Origin: Guadua angustifolia
Taxonomy: Eukaryota > Streptophyta > Magnoliopsida > Poales > Poaceae
Direction: 5' to 3'
DNA: 64,000 nucleotides
Assembly: GCA_036346375.1 (NCBI GenBank)
Contig: CM070506.1
Span: 558,001-622,000 of the forward strand
Part shown: positions 22,020-34,337 of the stretch, one piece after another
Layout of the letters: each line of letters begins with the position of its first letter
Position numbering within the stretch: the first letter of the stretch is position 1
The notes under the pieces: generated by a model
What the model was told of the DNA's origin: nothing
Seen by the model: the letters and a program-made list of their open reading frames with translations, nothing else
Database searches by the model: none
Program-made: the position numbers and the translations under genes

Positions 22020-23112
22020 GTCCCAGTGACTTCAAATTGCATAGATAAAATGGAGCCTACAAACAAGATATATGGCATGAAAAAGTTGTGAGATGCTAAA
22101 CAAAAACTTAAGGTGGAGATAGAATAATTAAAGAGAAAGTCTAATGTAATGGTGCAAAATAGAAGTGAATAAGATTATGAGTTAATAAAAAAGATTGATG
22201 AGATGAAGTAAAAACTAAAAGATATAGATAACAAATCGCAAGATATTGAATTTCTTAACAAGATACTCATCATTAAAGAGTGTAGGGCGAATGCAGAGCT
22301 AGAAGAAGCCAAAGCTGAGCTTATAAAGGTAATATAAAAGTTTCTAGCATTTAATTCGATGTGGTTACTGATAATATATCAAGATACCCTTTTCACAACA
22401 AAATGATCTCTTTTATAGGAATTAAAAGAAATGGTTAGAAGTCAATCAGTTATTGATGTCAAATAAATGGGACAACTTGATCAAGAGATGTTTATCAAGG
22501 CTTGTGAAATGAAAGGTATAAGATGTAACTTAGAAAAAGATGCAACATTTATGTGTATGGCAAAATGAGATCAGAAAATCAGAATAGCATCCTTTCAAAC
22601 TTACCACTATTAATAGAAAGACAGAGGTAACTATTTTAATCATGTCGATTGATATTGTTTCTGGATATTTGTTCTTCATAGTTGTTAGCATTCTTTCTAT
22701 CCGTTAAATCTTTGTAAGTGGTGCATGTATCCTAAAGCATTATTTGAATTTTCATTTTTCATTGTTACTTCGCGAATTTATGTTCTTGTACCAATGAATA
22801 GTAGTTATTTGAACTAGTTGTCTCTGAAATATAGCTGACCCCATTGGTAAGACATGCAACTTTTTTACAGAAAATATGTACAACCTACAGAGTACTTATA
22901 TACACACACGATGATGCTGGAAATTTTAATAGAGGATGATGAGAAACTCCAAGCTTTGAAGGAAGAATCCGTCACACAGGCCCTCTTTGATGTGTAAGGA
23001 GTACAACCCTATGCCAGAGCTGTGGAACTTTATAGAGAACCGAAAAGCCTCTATTGCGGAAGTTATGACACATATGATGGTAGACATAAAAAATGATATG
23101 AGCGCCTGAACA
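22020..23112 (+). pseudogene. XH-domain protein fragment (IDN2/FDM type) inside CACTA
   Basis: Decayed coding blocks follow the order of FACTOR OF DNA METHYLATION / IDN2-like proteins, which bind double-stranded RNA and act in RNA-directed DNA methylation. A coiled-coil part ends at about 22328 (FLNKILIIKECRANAELEEA, then KAELIK before a GTAATA donor). The next block, 22419-22515, follows TTTATAG and reads ELKEMVRSQSV and MGQLDQEMFIKACEMKG. Then come NEIRKSE with HPFKLTTI near 22565-22610, and in about 22910-23109 EDDEKLQALKEE, EYNPMPELWNF and ENRKASIAEVM. These match the XH domain landmarks MGELD, WHPF, DEDDEKL and EYNPSGRY..ELWNF. Several in-frame stops and at least one frameshift (between FDV and KEYNP) show it is not functional as read. 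Confidence 0.8.
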
Positions 23113-23699
23113 TAATTTCCTATAGTCCCGTTATCCTTGTGGGTACACTGCACAACTAAGTTTTTTAAACTTATGCTTTATTACATAGTTTACGTGATTT
23201 GATGAGAATTATGCAACTTTGTTTTGGACCTCCTATATAGTATATTTTTCAAGTTCGATGCGAATGAACCTATACTTTAGATATCCTAAACCATATAGGG
23301 TATGTTTTTGAAGGTTGACTTCTATATATGCTATCGCCGAGTAGGTGCATAAAAGTGTCTAATACTTGTTTCTTCTCTTTTTTTACTTGTCATATTATTA
23401 ATTCCTTACTAATTTATTTCTCACTGTGTGAAGGTTCTAATGCTCGTATTGATTGCTTATTGTTAGTACAGTACATGTTGTGAATTTTTAAATTAGCACT
23501 TGGGTTAATTTGTGAAACTTGTGTTGTCTATTCTAAATTGTAGTGACATATGTGTACTTGTGCATTCAATTGGTTAACATATGTACTTGTGCATTCAATT
23601 GTAATGGCATATGTGTAGTTGTACAGGAACATGATAATTTTGATGGTTCTTTATTATCTATTTTGAGAATTTTTTTTAAATAATATTATTTTAATTCGA

Positions 23700-23935
23700 A
23701 ATTTTGGCATTAATACACGCATTTAAAAAATTGCAGAAATATTACCCGGTCGCCAAACGGTTTGGCGATAATAGGGTAGTCGCCAAACCATTTGGCGACA
23801 ACTGCCTAATCCCGCGTGTTGAGCCGCTAATAGCGAGCCCGGCCGGTTGTCGCCACACAGATTCGGCGACTACTTACAATCATAAGCGGTTGGCGGCGTT
23901 TGGCGACAGTAATCGCCGAACGGTTTACGATTATC
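23700..23935. repeat. MULE left TIR with palindromic CGCCAAACGGTTTGGCG units
   Basis: The TIR is packed with short self-complementary units: GTCGCCAAACGGTTTGGCGA at 23749-23768, then GTCGCCAAACCATTTGGCGAC, and broken versions up to 23930. The right TIR (29390-29590) has the same units in reverse. Such units could be transposase-binding or methylation-rich sites; that is inference. Confidence 0.7.
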
Positions 23936-24090
23936 TTGTGCATTTTTCCTTTTAGTAAATTTGGTTGTGAACTTTTTGTTAGTGTTGTATTCATCGGGAA
24001 GAACTAAAAAACTTCTTGTCATGTAATAAACCGAAAGAATTATTTTAGTTAGTTAGTGATCGCATCTCACTTGCGTATTTTCATAGCACC

Positions 24091-24590
24091 ATGAGACGGG
24101 CGAACACGGTCCGAAAATCGGAATAAATGAAGGCGGTCTCATAATCGGGCTACCACTTCGTGTGGGGCGAGATAAGCGAGCATTGCTCCGGCATTTTGTT
24201 GAAATCGGAAAAAGCGATCCACGACTCTGAAACCACGGAAATCGTGGATGCTTAGGGGTTTTGAAGCCCGAGGCAAGCGGACACGGTCCAAAAATCTGGA
24301 AAAAAATCAAGGCGCGGCCTCATAGGCGGGCTACCACTTACGTATGGGCGAGATAGGCGAGGCGTTGCCTGGCATTTTGTTCGAAAATCGGAAAAAGGCA
24401 CTCATGACTCTGAAACCATGGAAATCGTGGGCACTTAGGGGTTTTCGTAGCCATGAGACAGGCGGACACGGTCCAAAAATCTGAAAAAAATCAAGGTCGG
24501 CCTCATAATGCGGGCTACCACTTACGTATGGGCGAGAAAGCGGGCGTTGTCGGCATTTTATTGCGAAAATCGAGAAAAGGCACTTTCATG
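24091..24590. repeat. Tandem repeat of about 180 bp, 2.8 copies, in MULE
   Basis: Units begin near 24092, 24270 and 24455 with GAGRCRGGCGRACACGGTCC and share TCGGGCTACCACTT, GGCATTTTRTTG, TCTGAAACCACGGAAATCGTG and CTTAGGGGTTTT. It lies next to the left TIR and has no coding sign. Confidence 0.85.
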
Positions 24591-24599
24591 GGTAGAATC

Positions 24600-25825
24600 G
24601 TGACGCGTATAAAAATAAAATTGGACAACCACGGCGTCGAAAAATTTTGAAATTTTTATGGAGGTTCTGATAAATCAATGATATTACCATAAAATTCAAA
24701 TGATAAGGGCCCATACACGAAAGTTAGGATGATAAAATAAGCAGATTAGATTATAGTACAAGGGATTACAACGATGGCGAATTTGCTTGCGAACTAACTA
24801 CTTGAAAGCAGCATTGCGTCATGGTGGAACAAATGATCGTTCACGCTATCGAGTGCAACCAAAAGCGATGCAAGACATTTTCGCATATTACGACCCGTTC
24901 TAATATTGCGACTGTCCTCGGACACTTCTCAATCCCTACTATGAAAGAACTCGAGGATGGGCGGTGCATGTATGTCATCGCCGATTGGGTGGCCTATGCC
25001 GTCGTCTCGGTGTATAAGACATAATTTTTGGTCTTTTTATGTGGATTCTGCCCTCCCATATGGGTATGTCATCCCGATTCGGCGTCCCCTATGTTAATAC
25101 CACGGGTTCCGGATGGTCTGCATAGCGTGTCAAAGATTTGTTGCGTCTTTGCGGACCTCGGCATTTGCTTCCTTGTCCCTTCTTCTTCGAGAGGAGGAAC
25201 CCTCTTGCACCTCTGGTGCGTTGGCGTTAAGCGGAGACATGCGAGAGCGCTGCTCTGTTTCGCTCGCCTCCACTATATAGTGCGGGGCGTGTGTGTTGGG
25301 CTTATTCTTGGACAAGCTGAGGCGTGCCTGCGATCAATGCGATATGCCGCTTTGTGCGTTGCATAACGCAGTGGCGTACTTCGAGGTATGGCTTTTACAG
25401 GCGGTAGTGGCACCACGAGAGGTTGCTCCCCGGTTATCCCATCGAGGAAGCATGAGATGTGGGTAATGCGTCTCGGGTCCACCAGTTGAGCATACGGTGT
25501 CGTCGGTCCCACGAAGAGTCAAAGGTGACTCGGGGTGCTCCATCCTGCAAGTAAGCGGAAAGCGATGCGATTAGTAATGTAAATCAAAAGACTCAAGAGT
25601 TCAACATGAATAAACAAACGACAAACATATTACGCATATTACGCAATTCAATACAAAAAGATGACAAAAGGTACAATCATATTACACAATTCAATATAAA
25701 TTACATAATTCACTACATAAACATGATGTAAGGTCCAACATACCCGCACTCACCGCACTGAATGGTACATATTACACAATTGAATACAATATTACACAAT
25801 TGAATACAATACACATTACATAATT
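24600..25825. other. MULE interior without recognised gene
   Basis: Several open frames exist on both strands (for example 24821-25024 +, 25273-25512 -). None matches a family I can name. From 25640 to 25850 the DNA is a run of short repeats around ATTACACAATTSAATACAAT. A second MULE gene or a captured fragment is possible but not supported. Confidence 0.4.
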
Positions 25826-28562
25826 CAATACATAACACTACGGCATTGCGTTGCCTTGTGCCCGTACTCACCGCACTGAGAACACCTCCTAACAGGGCCA
25901 CCCACTTCAGATTCATCCATGTCATTGCGAATGCGCCTAGACTGTGGACGGCCAGCCTGCCCTGGTGCACACCTCCGCAAATTTGCATCCGGTAGACATA
26001 TGCGCACATCTCTGTTAATGGCAGTGAAATCACCATGTGCTCGAAAACCACGGAACTCACCGGACCATGTATTGATAGCATGACCCTTCAGGTAGAAAGG
26101 GGACACGTATTGCGGCGTGCTCATCCCAATTGCCCTGAGCTGCGATAACATGCGGCGGGGAATATGAAGAAGTCTTGGCTTGTTGCGGTGCATTCACACC
26201 ATCCGGTGGCCCCTTGGCCTAGGTTAACCTCGTGTGTAATAACCGTTGTGTCGGTTCCCAATCCCCTTTACCGGAGTGACTTGAGCGGTACTTAGTGACT
26301 CGGCTCGCACCATATGCAAGCGAGCTTTCTTGGTGCGTTCCTCCATATGAGGCCATCATCCGCGCCTGATCGGCGTTTGCAATGTCGTTGCATGAAGCTG
26401 ACCTCGCATGCCTTTTCGGAAGTAGCCAGCGATGCCGTGCAACATGCCTTCGGGATGGCCACAAGTGGTAGCGGACCTTGAGCCTCGATGACCAGTTGTA
26501 AACCTCGGCTATATTCATTGTCATGACACGAACTGTTCAAACATATCGATTACCACAATGACTCTAATTGTTTAATCGTCAAAGCTATGTTAATTTAGTA
26601 TACCTACAGGCGCCTCGGTGTCATGGAGCAATACCCACTTCTCCAGCGGCTCGCCTCTATCGGTCACGAAACATTTAATGTTTCTTGCGATCGTCTCCTC
26701 GATTTGGAGGATCGGCGCTCAAGGGGTGATAGCCTTTTGGGTGGGCAATCGTTCGGCGATCTTTGGTTGCTTCTTGACTCTTCAATCGTGCGGTAGTGTG
26801 CTTATCAACTTCGGCCAATATCGCGTTGAACTTCGTGCACGATTCCTTGCATAACCTCTTAAATAGGTTCATCGACTTCTTACTCTTGAAGCTGCTGAAA
26901 AATTTGCTCCCAAATGTCTCATGCACCACATTACGCATGTCACGCCATGGAAAAAGGCTCATCGAGGTCCTCTGTAGAGTCTTAATTGCGAAATGATACC
27001 TTTATAACGGTCATGGATTATGCACTGCGTTGGGCGATCACGAACTACCCGAACTTCAAATGTCACGAAAAACCACGGCCCGGCTATCGGTTCTCACCCT
27101 CAACAAATACAAAGGCCAATGGAAGTATGTGGTTGTTCCCGCCGATTGCAATGGGCGTTAGAATCTGCCCTTGTATTTCCCGATCGAGGCGTACCATCGG
27201 CGCCTGACGCAATGGGCGGCGATGCACGAATAGCGCAATGCAAGGACCAGATGAAAAAAAAGCCGCGACGAAATATCGAGACCCGTTACCATCCGCTTCA
27301 CTTTCTTCAGCGATTATGCGTGCGGGGTTGGTTTCCTTCAAGACATCAAGCACGAGGTAGGTTGCAATCTGAAGCCTCATATGTGCCAAACCTCTTCTCT
27401 AATGCCTTTTGCCATACGCCCGAGCCATCGAGTAACTTATACGGTACTTAAATGTTCTCAACATTGCTTTCGAATATAAGAACACTCAATGTCCGCTTCT
27501 CGATGATCTCATTGAACATCACGCTAGCGATTCTGGCCGCATTCAAGTTGCGGTGTTTCACGAAACATTTCTAGTGCGCATGTGTGCCCATCTACTCGTG
27601 ATGCAATCCAAAATGTCTCGCGCCGGCTTGTATGCATGTACTCGAATTCACATTCTTCGGTTACGCACTTCACTTTGTGTATCTATCGGGTGGACAAAAC
27701 AACTCGGAACTCTCTCTGCTGCGATAGTGCCCACCTCTTGCCAACTTCAACTCGAAATTATTTGCGAAAACTTGATTAGTAGAGCGGCATTGCTAGCATA
27801 CTCTAGCGAGTCATGTCCCCACGAAACTTCCATATCAGCTTTGTTTTTCCTGTTCCACTCGTCAGGGATGGGTACATCCGTTGCCCCAGTAGTACCATGC
27901 ATTTCATCATCATCTCCTCCCCCTTCCTCATCTTCGTCGATGTCATCATCACACTCCAACATTTCAGCTTCATCTTGCATCGCCATATGGTCCACCAACT
28001 CCAATTGATCAACAAGTTGCTCGATTTCTTCCCCTTCATCTGCCCGACCTTCCGTGTTTCTTTGCATCCTGTTATCATCCTCATTGCTACCTCAACGGCA
28101 CCACTACGAACTTGTTCATTTGTAGCCCAACGTCTTTGCTTTCGCCCACATCGCTAATATTCACCTCTTCTCTAGAGCACTTTGCTGACATTACACATTC
28201 AAGGCTAGATCCCTTGCACCACCTTAACCATTTATGCCACAAGTCGTCCGATCTATTTTCTTCAACTCCCCGCAGGAGGGTCACCCTTACTACGCGTGAA
28301 TACGGCTTGATAGTAACGAGTAAACACTTGGATCGAGGGAAAAATATTTGGTCAACCAAAGCTTTATATCACGGATGCTAACTCTATCGGGGCATAAGTG
28401 TTCCGCCATTGTATTTATAAAGCTGCTCAAATCAACACCATTTTGCCTAATTTTTATTTCACCATCGCCATAATATACCCTAAATTTCACTGCATCCGAC
28501 ATTACTGCGACGACATAAACAAAATTGATTTTTAGATTACCACTAATATCACTAACTAACAA
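25826..28562 (-). pseudogene. MURA-like MULE transposase, broken
   Basis: Read on the minus strand, pieces follow the family order in different frames. The N-terminal PB1-like part (28562-28290) has RVYYGDGEIKIRQNGVDLSS. An acidic linker follows (28067-27747, DIDEDEEGGGDDDE and IPDEW). The MULE catalytic domain is near 27250-27084 (GQILTPIAIGGNNHILPLAF, VEGEN). A later segment has MTMNIAEVYNW and GPLPLVAIPE near 26540-26450. The C-terminus (26193-25826) has YVSPFYLKGHAINTWSGEF, SRRIRNDMDESEVGG and a CCHC knuckle CSQCGEYGHKATQC. Normally the protein binds the TIRs and cuts the element out. Multiple stops and frameshifts, and a damaged SWIM-type Cys/His region (PRRMLSQLRAIG), make it inactive as read. 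Confidence 0.85.
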
Positions 28563-29099
28563 TGTTCAAAAAACCGCAAGGCGTTAAATTACCACTAAAA
28601 TCGAAAATGGCATGTTGCAATGAAATAAAAAGTGATCTACTACTACTCTTGATCGGATCGAAGTCGGGAAGACAAGCTCGCCCCTCGGCTGGCGGCGGAA
28701 GGATCTTGGATCTTTGGCGGTGGGGAGGCGGGAGGATCTCGGGGCACCGGCGACGGACGGGATCTTCGCCGTGAACCACGATCTTTGGCGACCTAGCTTC
28801 CCTTCCCTCTTCCCCGCGACACAGTAACCTAGCCTCCCCCTCTCGAGTTTTCGTTCGCCTTTCTTCGCCCGCGCCTTGCTCTTTTCACCGCCGAGTCCCT
28901 TTGGCGACCGTCTAATGCCGCTTTTTCACCGCCGAGTCCCTTTGCTGACCGTCTAATGCCGCTTTTCACTCTCTAAAATTTCTAATATCTAAAATTTCTA
29001 TTATTGCATAAACATTAATATTTAAAATTTCTAATATCTACACTATCTAATATTCAAAAAATCTCTATTTTATTCTGCACTATAAAAATTAAAATAACA

Positions 29100-29300
29100 A
29101 AAAAATCAAAAAACTTACCTTTTTTCCTTTTTTTCCTCCTTCTTCCTTCTTCTCTCTCCTCTCTCTCTCTCTCTCCCTCCTCTCCCGAGCCGCCTCACTC
29201 TCCCTCTCTCTCCTCATGGCACTCTCCTCTCTCTCTCTCTTGGTGCCTCTCTCTCTCTCCTCCATGCCAGCGCTCTCTCTTCCTTCCTCTCCTTGCCGAT
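29100..29300. repeat. CT-rich low-complexity tract
   Basis: Runs of (CT)n and TCTCTCC blocks at about 29115-29290, with TTCC and CTCC interruptions, between the MULE transposase 5' region and its right TIR. Confidence 0.9.
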
Positions 29301-29781
29301 ACTTTGCCGCCCTCTCTGTTTTTCGTTTTCATGGCTCTCATGGCCTGATACGGCCGTCTTGTTGAAAAAGGTATTCATTGTTATCGCCAAACCGTTTGGC
29401 GACTACTTAATAATCGCCACACGTTTGGCGACTATTAAATAATCATAAACCGTTTAACATTAACAAACACCCGTTCAAACCGCGCATTAATGCGGGATTA
29501 GGCGATTAATAGCCAAATGGTTTGGCGACTACCTATATCGTCAAACCGTATGGCGACCACCTATTATCGCCAAAGCTGTTTGGCGGCAAATATAATATTT
29601 CTGCAATTTTTAAATCGTGTATTAATGTCGCAATTTGAATTAAAATAATATTATTTAAAAAAATTCTCTATTTTGATGACTTAATCAACTCCATATTTGA
29701 TGAAATAGAAAACCATCAAAATGATCCTATTTCTGCACAACACCATAGTGAAAATAAGCTATCTATGGTATTCTCATTCAG

Positions 29782-29895
29782 GTTGAGGATGAAGTGGAAG
29801 ATAAATCACAACATGATAACTTTCAGGACGAATTGTGGAAAGAATTAGATTTTGCCTTGGAATCTATCAACATTTGTTCTCACATATGCGATAAG
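29782..29895 (+). pseudogene. Captured exon, weakly CLASSY-like, in CACTA
   Basis: A 114 bp exon (38 codons, phase 0 at both ends) is bounded by CATTCAG and a GTACTT donor. It reads VEDEVEDKSQ, then DELWKELDFALESIN and ICSHICDK. The LW-E-DFAL-SI pattern resembles the segment before the SNF2 helicase core of CLASSY proteins, which direct Pol IV in RNA-directed DNA methylation. The match is short and from memory, so the assignment is tentative. The exon itself, an open frame between good splice sites, is better supported than its name. Confidence 0.45.
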
Positions 29896-30068
29896 GTACT
29901 TAACCTTTTGCTATGCATGTAATCATTCCACTGATATGATACACTTTTCTTTAGAACATTATAGTAGATTGTCAAAACAAGTTGAACCTGATGCGTATCT
30001 TGTGATAAAACTTTTATAAGGGAGAGTAGTCTATCACTTGTGCAGTAGAATATTTCTATGACAATATT

Positions 30069-30342
30069 TTGGTTCAAACAAGTAAGATACTATTCAGTAG
30101 TTGGATTCAAGATGAACAAATATTATGGATAATTCAACACACCAATGAAATGTTTATGACTTATGAAGTTTACATCAAGCATATGCATATCCATAAACAA
30201 AGGATATTTTCAAGTGATAATACATTGAGAAGATATCACGATAGCACAAAGATCAACAAGCATACATTGAGAACAATATTATTTGATATATTAAGACAAG
30301 GAGACCTTAGTGCTCGGGGAGGAAGCGGCAAAGGGCTCGAGG
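30069..30342 (+). pseudogene. Unrecognised CACTA-internal ORF, cut by two retroelements
   Basis: An open frame reads EVYIKHMHIHKQRIFSSDN and FDILRQGDLSARGGSGKGLE, then meets the solo LTR at 30343. With that LTR and the Gypsy element at 33800 removed, the frame stays open through 33789-33799 and into 45445-45519 (TIGINLIINDYFVVVHSPIV), ending in TGA. I do not recognise the product. An intact frame across two insertion sites suggests it was coding when they landed. Confidence 0.5.
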
Positions 30343-33300
30343 TGTAATGCCGCAAATATCTTTTTCTAGGGTTTTCGGCCGGTAATGATTCCACATTCGT
30401 GATTTAGGTTTTTGTATTCGGGAGAAAATATTTATCGTCACGCTTTTGATGCTTTTAATAAAGGTTTTGGAATTTGTTCGAGTTTTTCGGTTGAAGTATC
30501 TTTCGAGCCGTATTGTTTGGCGGAAAGTTGTCTATTCTGACAATTGTCATTTCGCGCCAAGAATTTAATAATTTGGTTCGCGCTAATGGTTAAAAGTAGA
30601 TTTTGGTTTTTAGGAGGGGCTTTTGGGAATTTTCCCCTCCCTCACCTAATCCCTCTCTCTCTCCTTTATTTGTGTGGATGGCATTTGCTTGGAGGGCAGC
30701 ATTGCCAATTCTTTTTTTTCCTTCGTTGCTGGTCTCCCTGCCGAAGCTGCTTCCTGGCGATTCCACTCCCTGTCGAAGCTACTTCCTGGCGATTCCCTCT
30801 CCTGGCCGAAGCTCTGGTAGTCCTGGCGATTGCCTCCCCTGGCCGAAGCTCTCCGCATCTGCTCCGGCCTTGCTCCGGCGACCCCTTCCCCAAGTTGGCG
30901 AGCTCCTCCCTCCCCCTTGCGGCAGCCCTTCTCCACCTCCCTCTTCCCTCCATGAGAAGGATTGAGGTAAAACCCTAGGTCTTTGGGGGATTTCAAGGCT
31001 TGCATGCAAGGTGTTTGTGCTATTGCTTAGATAGGATTCATGATTTTGAGATGATGGAGGTTGGGGAATGGAGAGACTAGAGTGATTGAGACTTTTCTGT
31101 TCGGGCAAATTTTCGTCCTTGGTTAGAGCTGCTAATGGAAAATTCCACAAGCATTTCCTGGGGGTTTGGCTATTGCGAAAGTTGTAGATAATCGAATTAC
31201 CTTTCAATAGAGACCGAAATCGCTAAGTTTCGTTTAGCCGTTTGAAAGTTATGACTGTTTTACCGATTTCTATCCTGAACAAGTTAAATTATGTTCGTTT
31301 GCTGTTCGTCGCAAATCTGGGAATAATTGGTGCTTTTCCCGGTCGGTTAGCTATAGAAAAAGTTGTAGATAATCGAATTACCTTTCAATGAAGTCTGAAA
31401 TCGCTAAGTTTTGTTCAGCCGTTTGAAAGTTATGCCCGTTTTACCAAGTGCTGTCCCGGGTTGGCAGATTTCTGTTTCCGGGTTTTAGGAGTGGGTTGCG
31501 ATGCCAACTTAGCTATGAGTCTTGTGATGATTTTCGGCGTGTTTTGAGTGGGCTATATCTATGTGCAGGTGGTGTGACCCTGGGTGTGGCAACCTCGTCT
31601 CGCCACACCGTCTCGAGAAGATTGAAGGCAAGTGCATTGTCTTCGGTTGTGGCTTAGGTGGCCATTTGGTTTTGAAATCATATAATTATCCATGTGTTAT
31701 TGTAATATCTTCATGTTTGATTTTGTTTGCGATGTGATGAATGAGAATGGTTAATGGGTTATGCTATCGTTCAAACCGAGATTATATGCAAGTGCATCAA
31801 TGTTTGTTTGTTATGTGTGTCGATTGATGAATCATATGCCTTGTCAATATGCCATGGGTTACATTTTATATATCCCTTGATGATGTTCCCTAGTATGATT
31901 AGGCTAATGGGAACATAAAAGATATAAGATTTGAGTTATGAAAAGAGCTCGAATTGTGGTCATGATATGCGATTGTGGCGCTTATGTGAGTGTTGATGAT
32001 ACATGTGATCTTATGGATATGAAAGTTGAGAATGACTTTTGCATATATGCGTTTATGAAAAGTGCATCCTTGGAGTGAATGCTTTGTGGGTTGTTTGTTG
32101 GACCCCGCATAATCGCCAAATTGACATACTGCTATAGCACACGTTCATAAGATTGCTTACTACTATGATAGGTGAATGTGAATAATGAAGTTGTGAGGTT
32201 GGATTAATAAGAATAGTTGATTTGCTATCTTGAAAAATTGATTATGTCTTTGGTGCGAGTGATAATGACAGATTGACCATGTTGATAAGATTTGTTGAGA
32301 ATATGGATACGAGTGTTGAGAAGGTGATTTGAATGTTGAGAATGGTAATTTATGGATGTGAGAAATGAGTGTAGTTTGCAAATTTGTTATGTCATTTGAA
32401 TTTGTGCATTCATGATGGAAGAAGCGACCCATTACGATCACGGGCCTCTGTGCTCACATGTAGTAGTCTGAAAGTCCTACCTCGTAGTCCGTATACGTGG
32501 TTGTGCAGGGAGGCGAGTCGATAAAGTGGCGCCCTCCACCACGGGGTGGAAGGGAATGAGAGGGTGCACAAGCGGGTGTGCACTAAACCCTCTTGGTATG
32601 TGCTAAAAGAGGAAATGAGACATGCATGATGCATCATATGCATGAGAATTGTGAAATGAAATGAGCATATGAACATGCAAGCATATTTGCATCTGCATTG
32701 CATTGACAATGAGAAATCATGTGTAATGAGTTGATTGTGATGTATGGATATGAGATTACGCTTTTGTATGGCATATTTGCATCATATTGCATTGATAATG
32801 ATGAATCATGTTTAATGAGTTGATTGTGATGTATGGATATAAGTTTCTTCTTTTGTATGTTTTGTGCACTTGAGCATGAAAGCATAAACGCATAAACGCA
32901 TTCCTTTGCATTGTGTGTTACAGCGGATAAATGGGATTGATAAGAATAGGAAGAACGGGTTGAGGATTGAGGCGTGGACTCATCGAAATGTTTATTGAGG
33001 CAAAGGTAAGTTTTATTCGTTTAGAGTTGGTTTGCGATAAGTGGAGTCAATTCTGCTACATTCTGGATGTTTTCGGTTAAGTAATGATTATGGTAAATGA
33101 TGGAGTAATTGTGCTCTTATGTTTTGGATCTTTTATGAATTCAAGCTGCCTTCATTTATTCTGAATGACAATTAAAGCTGTTACTCTATGTTTTGAAGTA
33201 ATTTGTATTTTAGTTTAATTTCTTACTTTGTCTACTTTTGCACTTTCTTTGAGTCTTGGACTCACGCTTGTTGTTTCTGTTTTAGGTACCTTGAAGTTGG

Positions 33301-33783
33301 CTCAAATGCGGTTGGGAGTAGTATCACGTGCACGCCTTGGCCTCCACAATCTAGTTAAGCGATTCGTTAAGTGCGGATGTAACTACTATGTTTGTAATGT
33401 GTCATTTGTCGTGGGGGAACTATTTATTTCTATTGGATGTGAGGTTGGTTAACTAAGGACCTACTAGAATGATATCATGTGACTACATATGTTTTCTGTC
33501 TGCTGAGTGGATGTCCTATTTTCTAGAGAGGTCATGCCAAAATTTTGTAAATTTCGGTGACTTAGTTTTAATCCAGTTTTAGAGTTCAGTGGGTGATTGC
33601 AGTCAAGTTCATAGTGGTGTTAGGTTTTTATGTCTTCTTTGGTAATTCTCGATTTAGTTGATCTTGTTGTGAAAAATTATCGTGGGTTGGTAACCCTTTG
33701 GGACATGTGTGGGTCCGAGGGGTGTCGCTAGTGAAGCGGGGTTTTAGTAGCATTCGCGGTGCGATTGGCGCCGGGGTGTTACA
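30343..33783. mobile_element. Solo LTR, 3.4 kb
   Basis: Begins TGTAATGCCGCAAATATC and ends GCGCCGGGGTGTTACA; flanked by exact 5 bp duplications CGAGG (30338-30342, 33784-33788). There is no internal coding region. Within it, 31135-31260 and 31325-31447 form an imperfect duplication sharing AAAGTTGTAGATAATCGAAT and GCCGTTTGAAAGTTATG. Length and ends fit Ty3/Gypsy LTRs of the long-LTR type. A solo LTR arises by recombination between the two LTRs of a full element. Confidence 0.85.
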
Positions 33784-34337
33784 CGAGGAGAAGGGTTGTT
33801 GATGCGCACGAGGGTCGGCCCGATCTTCTAGAGAGAACAATACGTCGATTTGCGAGATGACAGCGTCGTGATACTCGGCTACCAACCAGTGGGGACAAGA
33901 AACCGATAATCACAATACCACCAACTCGAGTGTTATCAACCGTGTCCAACAAGATAGATCTTAATCCCTGCGAGCAATCGAGAAACTTACAAGAATCAAG
34001 TGAAACACAATCTGAAAATTCAACTCAAAAATAGGGGTGAGGTCTTGTTTCTCGTCATGGGTGGCCTAGTTGACACACGCGAACACGAGGAAGGACGCAC
34101 AAGGGGTCAACCACATACAACAAAAACCTAAATGATAACGTACGACGGCTGGAGCATTATATAGAGTGGAGACCATACTTGGGGTGCCCAAATTAGGGTA
34201 GGCCACCATCCTAGGGTCGGCCACCACGTAACCCTAACCATACATGGGCCATGGGCCAAAAAATACGATGACGCAGCACCTGACAGATTTGGCATGTGAT
34301 ATGGTTTGGCATTTTCCTATTGATCTGGAGTGAATTT

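Larger units (their letters stand above)
23666..29667 (-). mobile_element. Mutator-like element (MULE), 6.0 kb
   Basis: Long terminal inverted repeats of roughly 280-300 bp begin AGAATTTTTTTTAAATAATA and share GCATTAATACACG, TTGCAGAAATATTA and several copies of CGCCAAACNGTTTGGCGA. An exact 8 bp duplication CTATTTTG flanks it (23658-23665, 29668-29675). A decayed MURA-type transposase lies inside on the minus strand, which sets the superfamily although 8 bp is shorter than the usual 9 bp. Inserted into the CACTA element. Confidence 0.85.

Noticed and set aside
28960..29300. Possible CRISPR-like or satellite array in CT-rich DNA
   Set aside because: It is simple CT/CTCC low-complexity sequence without regular units.
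30544..31207. Leu/Pro-rich frames on both strands
   Set aside because: They fall inside a solo LTR and have no domain motif.
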